DNA of 64,000 nt from a virus. A program made the translations under genes and the position numbers. The stretch lies in the IMG/VR virus record IMGVR_UViG_3300002161_000764, positions 3,514-67,513 of that record, one strand, 5' to 3'. Positions 51,800 to 60,737 of the stretch are shown one piece after another. The notes beneath the pieces are model-generated. The model worked only from the letters and a program-made list of their open reading frames with translations, ran no database searches and was not told the DNA's origin. How positions within the stretch are numbered: position 1 is the stretch's first letter; every line of letters starts with the position of its first letter.

Positions 51800-53035
51800 C
51801 TACGTAGTCAGTTTGATGCCAATGGTGTTGATGATGCGTGGCAGTTCATCAATATACTGCCGCGGCACCCCATCAATTCCATCGTGCATCATAATGCCGT
51901 GACGGTCAATCTCATTCCAAATTAGGTAGCGCGCCCCTCTCTCCCACTCAAAGTAGTTTGAGAATACGCGTTTTTGGTTCTTGAGCGATGGGTTAAGTTT
52001 CAAGTTTGCTGCACACACCGCCTTCTTTGCACGTGAGTACTGCCTCGAAATAGTTTGAAGCCGAGCGCCAATCTTCTCAAGACGACTTTGACTTACATCT
52101 CCTGACGCTTGAATGATAAGTTGAGCGGTAACTGAAAAAGAATTGCCTCCTGACATAATTGCTGGTGAAATTCTTGACCCATTTGCAAGGCTCATACATA
52201 CCTTCTTTACAACAGAAATTCCTTCTTCATTCCACTCAAGCCCGAGAGTGTTTTCACAGAGGTCCTTTCGCCACTTCTGCTTATCGTCGATTAGTTGTTT
52301 AAGGTCTGGGTAAAGCATCTTCACGAGACGTTGCTTAGTACTATAAATTTCACTAATGTGTGACATTAAATATTGCGTATATGCACTATCAATATCAATT
52401 GATGCACCAAACAATTTTTCACGCAACCAAGATGGCCACGTCTCAATTGCAGCAATTGGCCAAATTGAGGTATCACGCTGCTTCAATTTACCAGCAGGTT
52501 GAAAAACAAAATTTACTTCGTCTTGCTGAAGAAGCCACTTGACAGGCGCAATTAAATCAACACGACCCTCACTATAAAGTTGGTCAAGTATATTTGACGA
52601 GTTGCTTCTGATGATATAGACCTTTGATATAACTCCATCTGGGCGTTCAGCAGGCACAAACTGAAGATCAAGTTCTGTTGTCTGAGCCTCAATATTATTT
52701 TCTAACTTTTTTGGAATAAGCAGTGATATCTGCTTGTCATCATTTGCAATATTGTAGCCTAGTTGCTGTACGTCAAAAAAATAATCTAGGGCACGCCTAT
52801 AGTCATATACCCAATCCCTAAGAGCAACGAGCCGCAGTTTAATTGGATAGAATGCTCTGCACGCAGCGTTGCGCATTGAATGCGAGTGCAGATTTGCAAG
52901 AAAAAGAATTAAGTCTTGCCTATCTTGCTGCCTCTGTCGATGAATTCTACTCTTGTCGTTGTAGAAGCGACTGACGTGAAGAGGATCTGCAGGGCTGATC
53001 ACCCGGCTTGCCTTCACCCTGTAGATTGCGCTCAC
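51800..53035 (-). CDS. Unknown protein with polymerase-palm-like motif order
   Basis: 411 residues, no recognised family. In order it contains ETWPSWLREKLFGASIDIDS followed by AYTQYL (~215), VVKKVCMSLANGSRISPAI (~285) and RHGIMMHDGIDGVPRQ (~385). The order and spacing recall polymerase motifs A (Asp), B (Lys/Asn-Gly) and C (HD), as in family A-type enzymes. This is only a pattern seen by eye and may be coincidental. A basic N-terminal third (SRIHRQRQQDRQDLILFL) could bind nucleic acid. The start overlaps the small basic protein gene upstream by 4 bases. Confidence 0.75.
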   Translation of the reverse strand: MSAIYRVKASRVISPADPLHVSRFYNDKSRIHRQRQQDRQDLILFLANLHSHSMRNAACRAFYPIKLRLVALRDWVYDYRRALDYFFDVQQLGYNIANDDKQISLLIPKKLENNIEAQTTELDLQFVPAERPDGVISKVYIIRSNSSNILDQLYSEGRVDLIAPVKWLLQQDEVNFVFQPAGKLKQRDTSIWPIAAIETWPSWLREKLFGASIDIDSAYTQYLMSHISEIYSTKQRLVKMLYPDLKQLIDDKQKWRKDLCENTLGLEWNEEGISVVKKVCMSLANGSRISPAIMSGGNSFSVTAQLIIQASGDVSQSRLEKIGARLQTISRQYSRAKKAVCAANLKLNPSLKNQKRVFSNYFEWERGARYLIWNEIDRHGIMMHDGIDGVPRQYIDELPRIINTIGIKLTT

Positions 53036-53259
53036 ACGCGCCCGGTCTTCAACTTCTTATAAATTGACTTTACGCTATCTGGTCGAACAAGCAGTTGATA
53101 GCGTGGTGCTGAAGGCTGACTATTTTCCGATTTTGCAAATCTATTTTCGTACGTCTTAACGACGTATCCATCTTTCTTAATATCCTTACCTGCCTCTGAT
53201 AAGGTAGTAGCGAGACCCAGCGCCGCCCGCCGCATCCTCTTTGCTTGTTTTCCGTTCAT
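53032..53259 (-). CDS. Small basic protein coupled to the 51800 gene
   Basis: 75 residues, very basic: MNGKQAKRMRRAALGLATTL and LLVRPDSVKSIYKKLKTGRV. Possible nucleic-acid-binding partner of the next gene, with which it overlaps by 4 bases. Good RBS (TAGGAGAATATAT). Function unknown. Confidence 0.7.
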   Translation of the reverse strand: MNGKQAKRMRRAALGLATTLSEAGKDIKKDGYVVKTYENRFAKSENSQPSAPRYQLLVRPDSVKSIYKKLKTGRV

Positions 53260-53280
53260 ATATATTCTCCTATAAAAAGG

Positions 53281-53883
53281 TCACCAGATCCCAGCGTACT
53301 TGGGATTTAAAACAGTATCTGCCCAGTCAGGGATATATCCAAAATTTTGCTTAAAAAATAACACTTCCCAGTTTTTGGATGATGCTGTGCCAAGCTTAGA
53401 GAGCCTAGGTCTTACGATTATAAATCGTATATCCTGCGGCTGCCTTAATCCCTTCACAAGGAGAGGTTCTTTAACACCCATCATTTGAATGATTGTATCA
53501 CTTGGGCTGATCTGTTCCAAATGAAACGCAGGTATTGGGAGTTGAATTGAGTGAATGACTGAAGGATGTGGAGTTGGCAGTGCCCTAAGACCCTTGCTTG
53601 ATTCACAAAATCTAACGATTGAATTTAAAAATGACTGATACGTAAAGTCATTCACACCGCCTCGCTTAACGTGCGCTTTCACCATATCACGGTCGGGTGG
53701 GAAATAAGTTGTTTTTACATCGCCTCTCTGCTTGGCATTGTACGGCCCAAGGAACTCTGCGGCCTGCACATGCAGGTTGTAGTGGTTTGAAAGAACTGGA
53801 ATAAGGTCTGAAAAGTCTTGAATTTTTCCTTGACGTGAAGCATCAAGCCGGGCATTCCACCTAGGCAGTGTAGTAGTTTCCAT
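53281..53883 (-). CDS. Unknown protein
   Basis: 200 residues starting METTTLPRWNARLDASRQGK. Beta-rich second half (SIQLPIPAFHLEQISPSDTI, QDIRFIIVRPRLSKLG). No recognised domain. Six bases after the nuclease gene, so probably in one transcript with it. Confidence 0.7.
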   Translation of the reverse strand: METTTLPRWNARLDASRQGKIQDFSDLIPVLSNHYNLHVQAAEFLGPYNAKQRGDVKTTYFPPDRDMVKAHVKRGGVNDFTYQSFLNSIVRFCESSKGLRALPTPHPSVIHSIQLPIPAFHLEQISPSDTIIQMMGVKEPLLVKGLRQPQDIRFIIVRPRLSKLGTASSKNWEVLFFKQNFGYIPDWADTVLNPKYAGIW

Positions 53884-53889
53884 AATAGT

Positions 53890-54468
53890 TTAAACTTTAG
53901 AATACCAAAATTCAATAATTGGTAATAGGTCATCAAGATAATAGACGTCAATGCTCTTGCTTATTCCAGCAGCTAAAAGAGTTAGGCGCGGCTTAACACC
54001 ATTCTCTGTAAGTACACGATAATCAGCTCGGACGTCTAAAGTATCCACTGCAACAAAAATAGCAGTTCTATTCCACTTAAAGATAAGCATAGGAGACTTA
54101 TCAATTTTGCAAGCGTCAACTGCTGCTTCATCGAACCATTTAAACACATTCGCAGTATTTGAAACAAGCGATGTGAAATTATCTGGAGTAGAGTATGATT
54201 TACATTCTATAGAATGTTTAAAATTAAAGCCCTCTTTTCTCTCATTTACTGGAACAACGTCGCCAACAAAGATCTTAAGTGCTTCCTCGCCGAACATTTG
54301 ACCTATAGTTTCAAAGTTCTTTCCGCCCACACGAGCGCCCGACCCGGGTGTACGGATAAAATTAAGTGGTGCAAGTGCAGCGGTAAGCTTTTTTGCAACG
54401 GTGCCTTCGAAGCCGTTGCCTTTTCCCTTGGAATTAAATCGCTTTTTCTTGTCTTTTGGCTGTTCCAT
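53890..54468 (-). CDS. PD-(D/E)XK nuclease, Holliday-resolvase-like
   Basis: 192 residues. Basic N-terminus, then GNGFEGTVAKKLTAALAP with Glu21, RTPGSGARVGG, IFVGDVVPVNE with Asp70 and the SIECKSY pair Glu88-Lys90. That is the E ... GD ... ExK order of Hjc/RecU-like and related nucleases. Could cut branched or recombination intermediates. Its first 35 bases lie within the end of the GIY-YIG gene upstream. Confidence 0.8.
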   Translation of the reverse strand: MEQPKDKKKRFNSKGKGNGFEGTVAKKLTAALAPLNFIRTPGSGARVGGKNFETIGQMFGEEALKIFVGDVVPVNERKEGFNFKHSIECKSYSTPDNFTSLVSNTANVFKWFDEAAVDACKIDKSPMLIFKWNRTAIFVAVDTLDVRADYRVLTENGVKPRLTLLAAGISKSIDVYYLDDLLPIIEFWYSKV

Positions 54469-55162
54469 TTTTTACCATCTTTGCTAATTGTTTGGATGTT
54501 ATTCCAAGTTGACGAAGTGCTGCACACCCAGATTTATATGTGATACCATTCACGGTATACTGCACTGCATTTACTGGGGTTCTACCTACATTCATTTTCC
54601 CGACCTCAGCCATTGCAGTGCGCCGCTTGGGATCTTCAAGCATAATTTTTTGTGCTGCCGCCATCTTTGCACGAGTTTCTGCAGAGCGTGTTATTCCTTT
54701 AAGCCCATCAGAGGTCTTCCTCTTCTCTTCGGCGGTTCGCGGAATACCCAGCTTGGCATTCCTCATCTTCTTCTTTACTTCTGGGTTTGCTAATGCAACC
54801 TTGACCCCGGCACTGATCTTTTCTATGATCTCGCTCCTACGCAGCATAGTATCTTCGCCCCATCCTCCCTCCGCACGCGCTATGTTAAAGAGTATTATCC
54901 CCTCAGATCTAAGGCGATCTATGTGCTCGTTTTCAATTGCAAAGTAGAATGCCTTGTCATAAGGACCAAGCAATTCGGTGATCTCATAGCTAAACGCTTC
55001 AGCCCCATACTTCTGCCAAGCATGCTGCAGATGCCTGTTGAAATGTTTATTGTTTAGTAACAATCCAACGTGCACGCCCCACCGCTTGTCTATGTTCTTG
55101 GCTGAGCCCAAGTAGACCTTTTGATTAGCTGAACATGTAATAGTGTAGATGCCTCCGCGCAT
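54434..55162 (-). CDS. GIY-YIG homing endonuclease overlapping a nuclease gene
   Basis: 242 residues. Core GGIYTITCSANQKVYLGSAK (GIY 4-6, YLG 17-19 in place of YIG), then NIDKRWGVH, RHLQHAWQKYGAEAFSYEIT and ENEHIDRL. NUMOD-like repeats (KLGIPRTAEEKRKTSDGLKG, ITRSAETRAKMAAA) and a NUMOD1-like C-terminus (TYKSGCAALRQLGITSKQLA) follow. The stop lies 35 bases inside the next gene. Late-promoter-like octamer just upstream. Confidence 0.92.
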   Translation of the reverse strand: MRGGIYTITCSANQKVYLGSAKNIDKRWGVHVGLLLNNKHFNRHLQHAWQKYGAEAFSYEITELLGPYDKAFYFAIENEHIDRLRSEGIILFNIARAEGGWGEDTMLRRSEIIEKISAGVKVALANPEVKKKMRNAKLGIPRTAEEKRKTSDGLKGITRSAETRAKMAAAQKIMLEDPKRRTAMAEVGKMNVGRTPVNAVQYTVNGITYKSGCAALRQLGITSKQLAKMVKNGTAKRQEKAI

Positions 55163-55176
55163 ACCCTATTTATGCG

Positions 55177-55184
55177 TAGTGGGA
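55177..55184 (-). promoter_or_regulatory. Late promoter-like CATAAATA
   Basis: Minus-strand CATAAATA 15 bases before the GIY-YIG ATG; the leader would be very short. Confidence 0.5.
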
Positions 55185-55212
55185 AAGCAAAAGGGTCAGG
55201 TCGACCTGATGT

Positions 55213-55290
55213 TTACTCGATGTCCTTAAGCTTTCGCTTCTGTGGCGGCTCGGGAGATACGTCTATAGCGGCGATATTTTGTTTTTGCAT
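55213..55290 (-). CDS. Possible 25-residue peptide gene
   Basis: ATG frame MQKQNIAAIDVSPEPPQKRK then LKDIE and stop, with a GATAAATA octamer 29 bases upstream. It fills most of the ~200-base gap. It may be a true mini-gene or a remnant left by insertion of the GIY-YIG gene. Confidence 0.35.
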   Translation of the reverse strand: MQKQNIAAIDVSPEPPQKRKLKDIE

Positions 55291-55318
55291 AATAGTTAAA
55301 ATAGGTATGGGATAAAAA

Positions 55319-55326
55319 TATTTATC
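55319..55326 (-). promoter_or_regulatory. Late promoter-like GATAAATA
   Basis: Minus-strand GATAAATA upstream of the 25-residue frame and of the GIY-YIG gene. Confidence 0.4.
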
Positions 55327-55360
55327 GCCCCCGTTTCAACCTTTTTTATGCAATCAACAT

Positions 55361-55828
55361 TTATTTCTTTTCAGTGAAGTTGTCTTCGAAGTACTTTGCC
55401 TTTTGCACCGTGTAGGTGAACTCATCTTCATCAGTCTGGCGGATTAGATAGTCGCCCTTCTTAATGGTTTCAGTGTTACCCTCAAGGTCAATTTTTGAAG
55501 TATCACCTTCATACTTAAACGCTTCTACTTCTTCAGCATCTCGATAGACAATAAATCCCTCAGCATCTTCTTTTTGGTTTGCTCTTACAGGAACATAGTT
55601 ATCCTCTAGTTCCTCTGAATCCATAGTGGAAACAAGTTTGCGCTTGCCTGAAGTATCAGAGAACACCTCATATTCTGTTGGGACGCTATCTGGTACTTTT
55701 TTGACCATATAGACAGCATTAGGCACATAGTTAAGTGCGCTGTCTTTATTTTCCTTCCAGATATCAGCAGCCTTGATTGTTTCAAGGGCTTCTTCACTGA
55801 TAGACAAAAGTTCCTGGAGAAGTTTCAT
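55361..55828 (-). CDS. Leader-bearing acidic protein
   Basis: 155 residues. N-terminus MKLLQELLSISEEALETIKA resembles the small-gene leaders (ISE motif). The remainder is acidic: KKVPDSVPTEYEVFSDTSGK and KKGDYLIRQTDEDEFTYTVQ, the latter like a small beta fold. Isolated from the two main leader blocks. RBS AGGACCGAAT. Function unknown. Confidence 0.72.
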   Translation of the reverse strand: MKLLQELLSISEEALETIKAADIWKENKDSALNYVPNAVYMVKKVPDSVPTEYEVFSDTSGKRKLVSTMDSEELEDNYVPVRANQKEDAEGFIVYRDAEEVEAFKYEGDTSKIDLEGNTETIKKGDYLIRQTDEDEFTYTVQKAKYFEDNFTEKK

Positions 55829-56207
55829 ATTCGGTCCTGAATTGCAAGTTAGTTATAGAGAGCAGCGCGGCATCTGCGCTTTTTATAATGTTATTTAGTT
55901 GATTTTCGTACTCAATAATTTTTTTTTCTGGAATAGACATAAAATTCAGCATTACTGCAATGTGTTCTACAATCTTACAGTTACCCATTAATTCAAAGTC
56001 CTTAAGTAAAGGTTCTTCTTCTACCTCTTCTACGCTCAAGATGTAGTGCTCGTATGGGAATTCCAGTCTTCGCCGTAAAAACAGTTGACCAAATAATTTT
56101 GATTTTGCCGTTCCAACGTCACATATCTTATTTAATGCAGCAGTAACAACCTGTTGCATCTTATCACGTGAGGCGAGTGCGGCTTCTAGTCTGTCAATAT
56201 TAGTCAT
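55794..56207 (-). CDS. Unknown helical protein
   Basis: 137 residues from the ATG at 56207 (MTNIDRLEAALASRDKMQQV) with RBS TTGGGGTCAGT. A longer frame upstream lacks support. Helical with an RLEFPYEHYILSVEEVEEEP segment. It overlaps the next gene by 35 bases. A TGTAAATA octamer lies 22 bases upstream. Not recognised. Confidence 0.7.
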   Translation of the reverse strand: MTNIDRLEAALASRDKMQQVVTAALNKICDVGTAKSKLFGQLFLRRRLEFPYEHYILSVEEVEEEPLLKDFELMGNCKIVEHIAVMLNFMSIPEKKIIEYENQLNNIIKSADAALLSITNLQFRTEYETSPGTFVYQ

Positions 56208-56228
56208 ACTGACCCCAATAATAAACAA

Positions 56229-56236
56229 TATTTACA
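56229..56236 (-). promoter_or_regulatory. Late promoter-like TGTAAATA
   Basis: Minus-strand TGTAAATA 22 bases before the ATG at 56207. Confidence 0.45.
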
Positions 56237-56258
56237 GAGCACTCGTGAAAATATATTC

Positions 56259-57998
56259 TTATTGAACTACAACTTCGGAAAATCCATTTATTTTTCTAAC
56301 AAGAAGGCTGTTGTCAAGTCTTCCGGCAATTGCTGGGTGATGACTAATTACAAAGATGCTCATTTCTTCATCTCGTGCCTTCTCTTTCAGAAGCCGGACA
56401 ATTGAATCGATTCCGTTTTGGTCCAGGGCGCCATCTAACTCATCAATTAACAGAACATTAGTACGAGCGTGTAGGTGGTGCAGTACGTCTCTAAATGCAA
56501 GCATTAGCGCAGTATTCACCCGCTTCTTTTCACCAGCGCTCAGATTTCCAAAGTCTAGTTCTCTCCCAAACTCAGAAACAGTACAACTCATATCTGCATC
56601 AAACTTTACTAGGTGCGGCAGACCAAGAGTACGAGTGTAGAGATTTACTCTGGAGTTTAGGAATGGAATTGTTTGATTGATAATTTTCCTGCGCAGGAAA
56701 GAATTTTTATCTGTAAGCAGTTTTACAAGAAAGTTTTGGTGGTCAAGCCTTTTACGAAGGACATCAACTTTAGAAAAGTCAATCGTATCTACCGCCTCAT
56801 TTAAAAGAGTATCTCGAGCCTCGACGTGCGGGTTTTCAGCCAACTTTAACTCTTCAATTTTGTTTCGAAGAGATGCAGCATTTTCTCGTGCTGTCAGCAG
56901 GTCAGCAAGGTCAGGGTGTTTGATTTCACTTTCGAGAGTGGCAAGTCGGTCCTTCTTTTGCTTTAACTCTACATCGAGAGTTGTTTCCTTCTCTTCAGTT
57001 TCAAGAAGTTTTGCACCTTTTTCTTCTAGCAATTGACGAAGGGCGCTGAGACGCTCTGGCGCACTTGCATATGTCTGCGAGCAGTATGGACACCTTTGGT
57101 CTACCAAGTGGCTCTCTTCACCTATTAACTTTTCTACTTCTTTTGAAAGGAACTGCTTGTCCTTCTTCAATGGCACTAGACGCGCAGAAAGGTATGCGCT
57201 CTCTTCCTTCAGTTTATCCTTCTCATCATGTAGAGACTTCTCAGAGACAAAATCGATTGTTGCAAGCGCCTCAAGCGTTGCCTCGATATTCGTAATATTT
57301 TCTGCTCTAGACGTTTCCCACCGACTAACGCGGTCTTCTGCTTCCTTCAGGTGCTTCTTGTGAAGGTCAACTGCAACCTGTTGCTGAGCACAAACGGCTT
57401 CTGCAATCTTAATATCACTTTCTGTTTGCCTGATTTTCTCCTTTAGCATCTGCGCCTTCTCAGAAAGCATTGTGATGTTGAATAACTCCTCAATCTGGTT
57501 GCGCTGCTGGGCAATTGGTAACTGCAAGAAGGCAGGAGAATTTCCAGAGAAAATTACTGTCTTTGTAAAAAGGTCGTATGAAATTCCGATGATGCTCTCA
57601 ATTAACTCGTCGCACTCTGTCACACCCTTGCCTGGAGTAATGTCCTCACCATCGCGCTTGATTTCAATCTTGTACTCTTCACCTCGCGCTCGATAAATCT
57701 CATATTCAATGCCACCTTTTTCAAAAATAAGACGAACTTCCATCAGCGTATTCTTAGTGGCATTGGTACTATTGATTAGACGCTGTAGGCTAATGCTATC
57801 AAATGGCTTATTGAAGATTGCGTAGCAAAGAGCATTAATGATTGATGACTTGCCGCTGCCATTGCTTCCACCATTGTCTAGGTTTTGTCCTTCAATCGAT
57901 ACCGTCTTCTGCTCAAAGAGGTCAAATACCTGTGTTTGGTTACCGTATGACAGAAAGTTTCTGACTTCGAGCGTCTTGAAGATAAGAGGGATTGACAT
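56259..57998 (-). CDS. 46: Recombination nuclease ATPase subunit gp46 (Rad50/SbcC-like)
   Basis: 579 residues (T4 560). Walker A GGSNGSGKSS (43-52), long coiled coils with a zinc hook CPYCSQTY near 303, a signature region FGNLSAGEKKRVNTALMLAF, Walker B VLLIDELDGALD near 516 and a final ISHHPAIAGRLDNS. With gp47 it resects double-strand ends for recombination-dependent replication and repair. The start overlaps the gp47 stop by one base (TAATG). Confidence 0.97.
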   Translation of the reverse strand: MSIPLIFKTLEVRNFLSYGNQTQVFDLFEQKTVSIEGQNLDNGGSNGSGKSSIINALCYAIFNKPFDSISLQRLINSTNATKNTLMEVRLIFEKGGIEYEIYRARGEEYKIEIKRDGEDITPGKGVTECDELIESIIGISYDLFTKTVIFSGNSPAFLQLPIAQQRNQIEELFNITMLSEKAQMLKEKIRQTESDIKIAEAVCAQQQVAVDLHKKHLKEAEDRVSRWETSRAENITNIEATLEALATIDFVSEKSLHDEKDKLKEESAYLSARLVPLKKDKQFLSKEVEKLIGEESHLVDQRCPYCSQTYASAPERLSALRQLLEEKGAKLLETEEKETTLDVELKQKKDRLATLESEIKHPDLADLLTARENAASLRNKIEELKLAENPHVEARDTLLNEAVDTIDFSKVDVLRKRLDHQNFLVKLLTDKNSFLRRKIINQTIPFLNSRVNLYTRTLGLPHLVKFDADMSCTVSEFGRELDFGNLSAGEKKRVNTALMLAFRDVLHHLHARTNVLLIDELDGALDQNGIDSIVRLLKEKARDEEMSIFVISHHPAIAGRLDNSLLVRKINGFSEVVVQ

Positions 57999-59038
57999 TA
58001 CTTCAACTCCTCATATAGGTCAACTAGCATCGAGGGGTCAATTGTCTGCGATGGCTGGACGCCCTCTGTTATCAACTTGCGCACCGTATTGTCAAGTGAT
58101 GTTAGGTCAATTTCACCTTCCATTTCTAATCCTTCTTCTAGTTGCTCTTTCCTTGCCATAAGGTCCTCTTCAACTGAAAATTCTCTTAGCCCCAGTGTCT
58201 TTATCATTTCTTCCTTAAGCGCCTGCACGTCGCTGTAGCCAATATCAACATCCAACATACAGCGTACGCGACTGTTTTCCGGAAAATATGCTTCACCATC
58301 TAACACGCGGCTCAACTTCGTCTTGAAGAAAAGTGGTGCTTTTTCCCAGTTATGAAACCAAATATCTTCATTTTCAACGTCAAACACCGCGCATCCTCTT
58401 TCACTGTCACCAGCATCCCCAAAATTAGTTGGAAATGTATTGCCAATGTAGATTATGTTTTTGAATGTTTGTCTCTTATGAAAGTGCCCACTGAAGATAA
58501 ACTGCGGTCCAGAAAAATCCTCAGGATCGGGTCCGTGCTCCATCCGCCTATCAGCACCAGTGACAATAAAGTTTCTAAATTCAAAGTGACCAATCACATA
58601 ACGACTTGAATTGATGTCAGGCACCTGTATTGGATATTCTTCCCTAAAGAGATAGGGAGCCGCATAGAATTTTTTAGTAAGTTTCTTTGGCTCACTTACA
58701 AGGTGAAAGTTGTTTAGGTCATTGAAGATATCAGTCGAAAATATCTCTCTGTTTGAGCGATGGTAGAGGTCGTGATTGCCGATAATAAAAATCACAGGTA
58801 AGCCGATAGCATTTAACCGCCTTGCACCCTCTTGAGAAAATTTCAGGGTCTTGACATTTATCTGATTTCTATTTTCAAACCAATCACCTAAAAATGCAAT
58901 ATGTGAAGGTTTTTCCTGCTTTGCTACTTCGATAAGCCAATCGATATACTGCAGATTATCAAGATTGTGCTGCTCAGAGTTATTGCGACACCCCCAGTGG
59001 ATGTCAGTAAACATTAGAAGTTTTTTGATTTCCTGCAT
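57998..59038 (-). CDS. 47: Recombination nuclease subunit gp47 (Mre11/SbcD-like)
   Basis: 346 residues (T4 339). Metallophosphoesterase motifs: FTDIHWGCRN (Asp, His), FLGDWFENRN (Asp), IIGNHDLYHR (Asn-His), VIGHFEF and FSGHFHKRQ. The nuclease partner of gp46. Upstream is the Vsr-like endonuclease gene whose stop directly abuts the ATG. Confidence 0.97.
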   Translation of the reverse strand: MQEIKKLLMFTDIHWGCRNNSEQHNLDNLQYIDWLIEVAKQEKPSHIAFLGDWFENRNQINVKTLKFSQEGARRLNAIGLPVIFIIGNHDLYHRSNREIFSTDIFNDLNNFHLVSEPKKLTKKFYAAPYLFREEYPIQVPDINSSRYVIGHFEFRNFIVTGADRRMEHGPDPEDFSGPQFIFSGHFHKRQTFKNIIYIGNTFPTNFGDAGDSERGCAVFDVENEDIWFHNWEKAPLFFKTKLSRVLDGEAYFPENSRVRCMLDVDIGYSDVQALKEEMIKTLGLREFSVEEDLMARKEQLEEGLEMEGEIDLTSLDNTVRKLITEGVQPSQTIDPSMLVDLYEELK

Positions 59039-60199
59039 TTATTTTTCCACGTAAAAAATTTCACCACAATCCCATACAGGGCTTTTCAACCCGTGCTTAA
59101 ATTGTGGATGAATTTTATATTCCTTTGGTTCATCAAACCCAATTATGTTTAGATTAAACTGCTGTGGAAGTGGCCAAGCACCACTAACCTTTAAACACTT
59201 ACCGTCAAGTAAAAGTTGTTCATCTTTTGAAATATTAATGTAGTTTTCAAACAGCCTATCCTTTACTTCATTTGGCATTATATCAATTTCATCTTCAAAC
59301 AGCGATATAAGCGTAATTGACTTTCTTAGGCAGGATATTAATTTTTCTTGGTGATAGCCATTATAGGCACCTGCTGCTTCACTATGCCAGTATAAGCCGT
59401 TAATTTCAATTGCAAGGTTATGTTCAGGCAGATAGAAATCCAGTTCCCTCGGCTTTATAATTTTTCTATCATTTTCAACAAAATTGATGTTATTTTCTAA
59501 CAACCACGTTTTAACGCGTATGTGTTGAGTGCTAATCTGGTGTGGAAAACATTTCTTGCACCTTGGTATTTGAGAGCACCAAACACGTCGTGAAAAAATA
59601 TGACCACAAATATGCTGTAGTTTTACTTCTTGAGAACTAGTAGGATTTTCAACAAGTGATAGATTTTCTTTTTCAAGCAAGAAAGACAATCTTCTGGTGA
59701 ATGCCTGAGACTTAATTTCCTGGGATTGATCACGCAATTTGCCTAGATTAAAGGCGTTCTCTACACCATATTTTTTAAGCATTACTTTTTTAAAATAGGA
59801 ACCTCCAAAATAGTGCTCTGGTGTGGAGCCATATTTCTGAAGAACCGTTGCTGCTGCTTTATGTTTTGTTACTTCTAATTTTTGAGGATAGTCTATTCCA
59901 TATTTTTTAATGTTAGATTGCTTTCTAGCATACTGAGTTGTCTCAGCGTTAGCGCTGCATCTTGCAGAACAAAACTTTCTAAAAGTGCCTCTTGCGAATA
60001 TTGTAGATTGACCACAAATAGCACACCCCTCAGGTTGCCCGTTTTGATCTATCCAAGCAACCTCAGCAGGTGTTCTTCCATTTAGTAACTTTTTGATTTG
60101 CGGAGTTACTAACTTTTTCCAATTGGAATTTATTGAACCATCCTCTTTTATAATTGCTGATTTTTTAAGAATATCAGTTATCACTGCTGTTGCCACCAC
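59039..60199 (-). CDS. Vsr-like homing endonuclease between gp55 and gp47
   Basis: 386 residues from a GTG at 60199 (GTG codons at 60196 and 60184 are also possible). Zinc-finger-like CAICGQSTIFA ... FCSARCS, RYG-type repeats (IKKYGIDYPQKLEVTKHKA, LKKYGVENAFN), a second Cys group (CGHIFS ... CKKC) and the nuclease core RELDFYLPEHNLAIEINGLY followed by WHSE. Same family as the 25365-26951 gene. Markedly AT-rich. Overlaps gp55 by 26 bases and abuts gp47. Confidence 0.87.
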   Translation of the reverse strand: MVATAVITDILKKSAIIKEDGSINSNWKKLVTPQIKKLLNGRTPAEVAWIDQNGQPEGCAICGQSTIFARGTFRKFCSARCSANAETTQYARKQSNIKKYGIDYPQKLEVTKHKAAATVLQKYGSTPEHYFGGSYFKKVMLKKYGVENAFNLGKLRDQSQEIKSQAFTRRLSFLLEKENLSLVENPTSSQEVKLQHICGHIFSRRVWCSQIPRCKKCFPHQISTQHIRVKTWLLENNINFVENDRKIIKPRELDFYLPEHNLAIEINGLYWHSEAAGAYNGYHQEKLISCLRKSITLISLFEDEIDIMPNEVKDRLFENYINISKDEQLLLDGKCLKVSGAWPLPQQFNLNIIGFDEPKEYKIHPQFKHGLKSPVWDCGEIFYVEK

Positions 60200-60632
60200 T
60201 CATAAAAGCTGTTTCATCAGAAGTTTTTCCAGATGAACGCTCTTGAAATGAGAAGGAAGGATTAACGCCAGCATCCACAAGAAGTTCATCGCGTATGTCA
60301 CGTTGCTTCTTTTCATCTGCAAGGTATTGAAGAAAACTTCGATAAACAGCAGTAGTGTAGAAAGCGAATGGATTGTCTGACTTCTCAGGATCAAACTTGT
60401 GCCAGTTTGCACACAGATTAACAACGGCAAATGACACCATATCTTCTCTAAATGAATATCCGCCAAAGCTTGCGGAATAGGAATACCGCTCGGCAATCAT
60501 GTGGAGATATTTTGCGAGAATAGGTGACAACTTGCCCTTTTCTTTTGCCTCTTTAATGGATTCAAGCAATTGAGCATTAGTGACATAATGTCCCTTCGTA
60601 GTAGTAGATCTTGGTTTCTTGTAGGTAGGCAT
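60174..60632 (-). CDS. 55: Late transcription sigma factor gp55
   Basis: 152 residues (T4 185). Sigma region 2-like: SFREDMVSFAVVNLCANWHK, NPFAFYTTAVYRSFLQYLAD, EKKQRDIRDELLVDAG. It binds host RNA polymerase core and recognises the short TATAAATA late promoters. Many such octamers in this window form the likely regulon. RBS TAAAGGAAAATA. The C-terminus is short and Ser/Asn-rich. Confidence 0.93.
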   Translation of the reverse strand: MPTYKKPRSTTTKGHYVTNAQLLESIKEAKEKGKLSPILAKYLHMIAERYSYSASFGGYSFREDMVSFAVVNLCANWHKFDPEKSDNPFAFYTTAVYRSFLQYLADEKKQRDIRDELLVDAGVNPSFSFQERSSGKTSDETAFMSGGNSSDN

Positions 60633-60737
60633 TATTTTCCTTTACGGTCACGCATCTAAACGCAATATTTGTAATTGTAACATTTTCTTTACACGCCGTT
60701 TATCAAAATTTAGGTCCAGGACGATTAGACAAACGAG

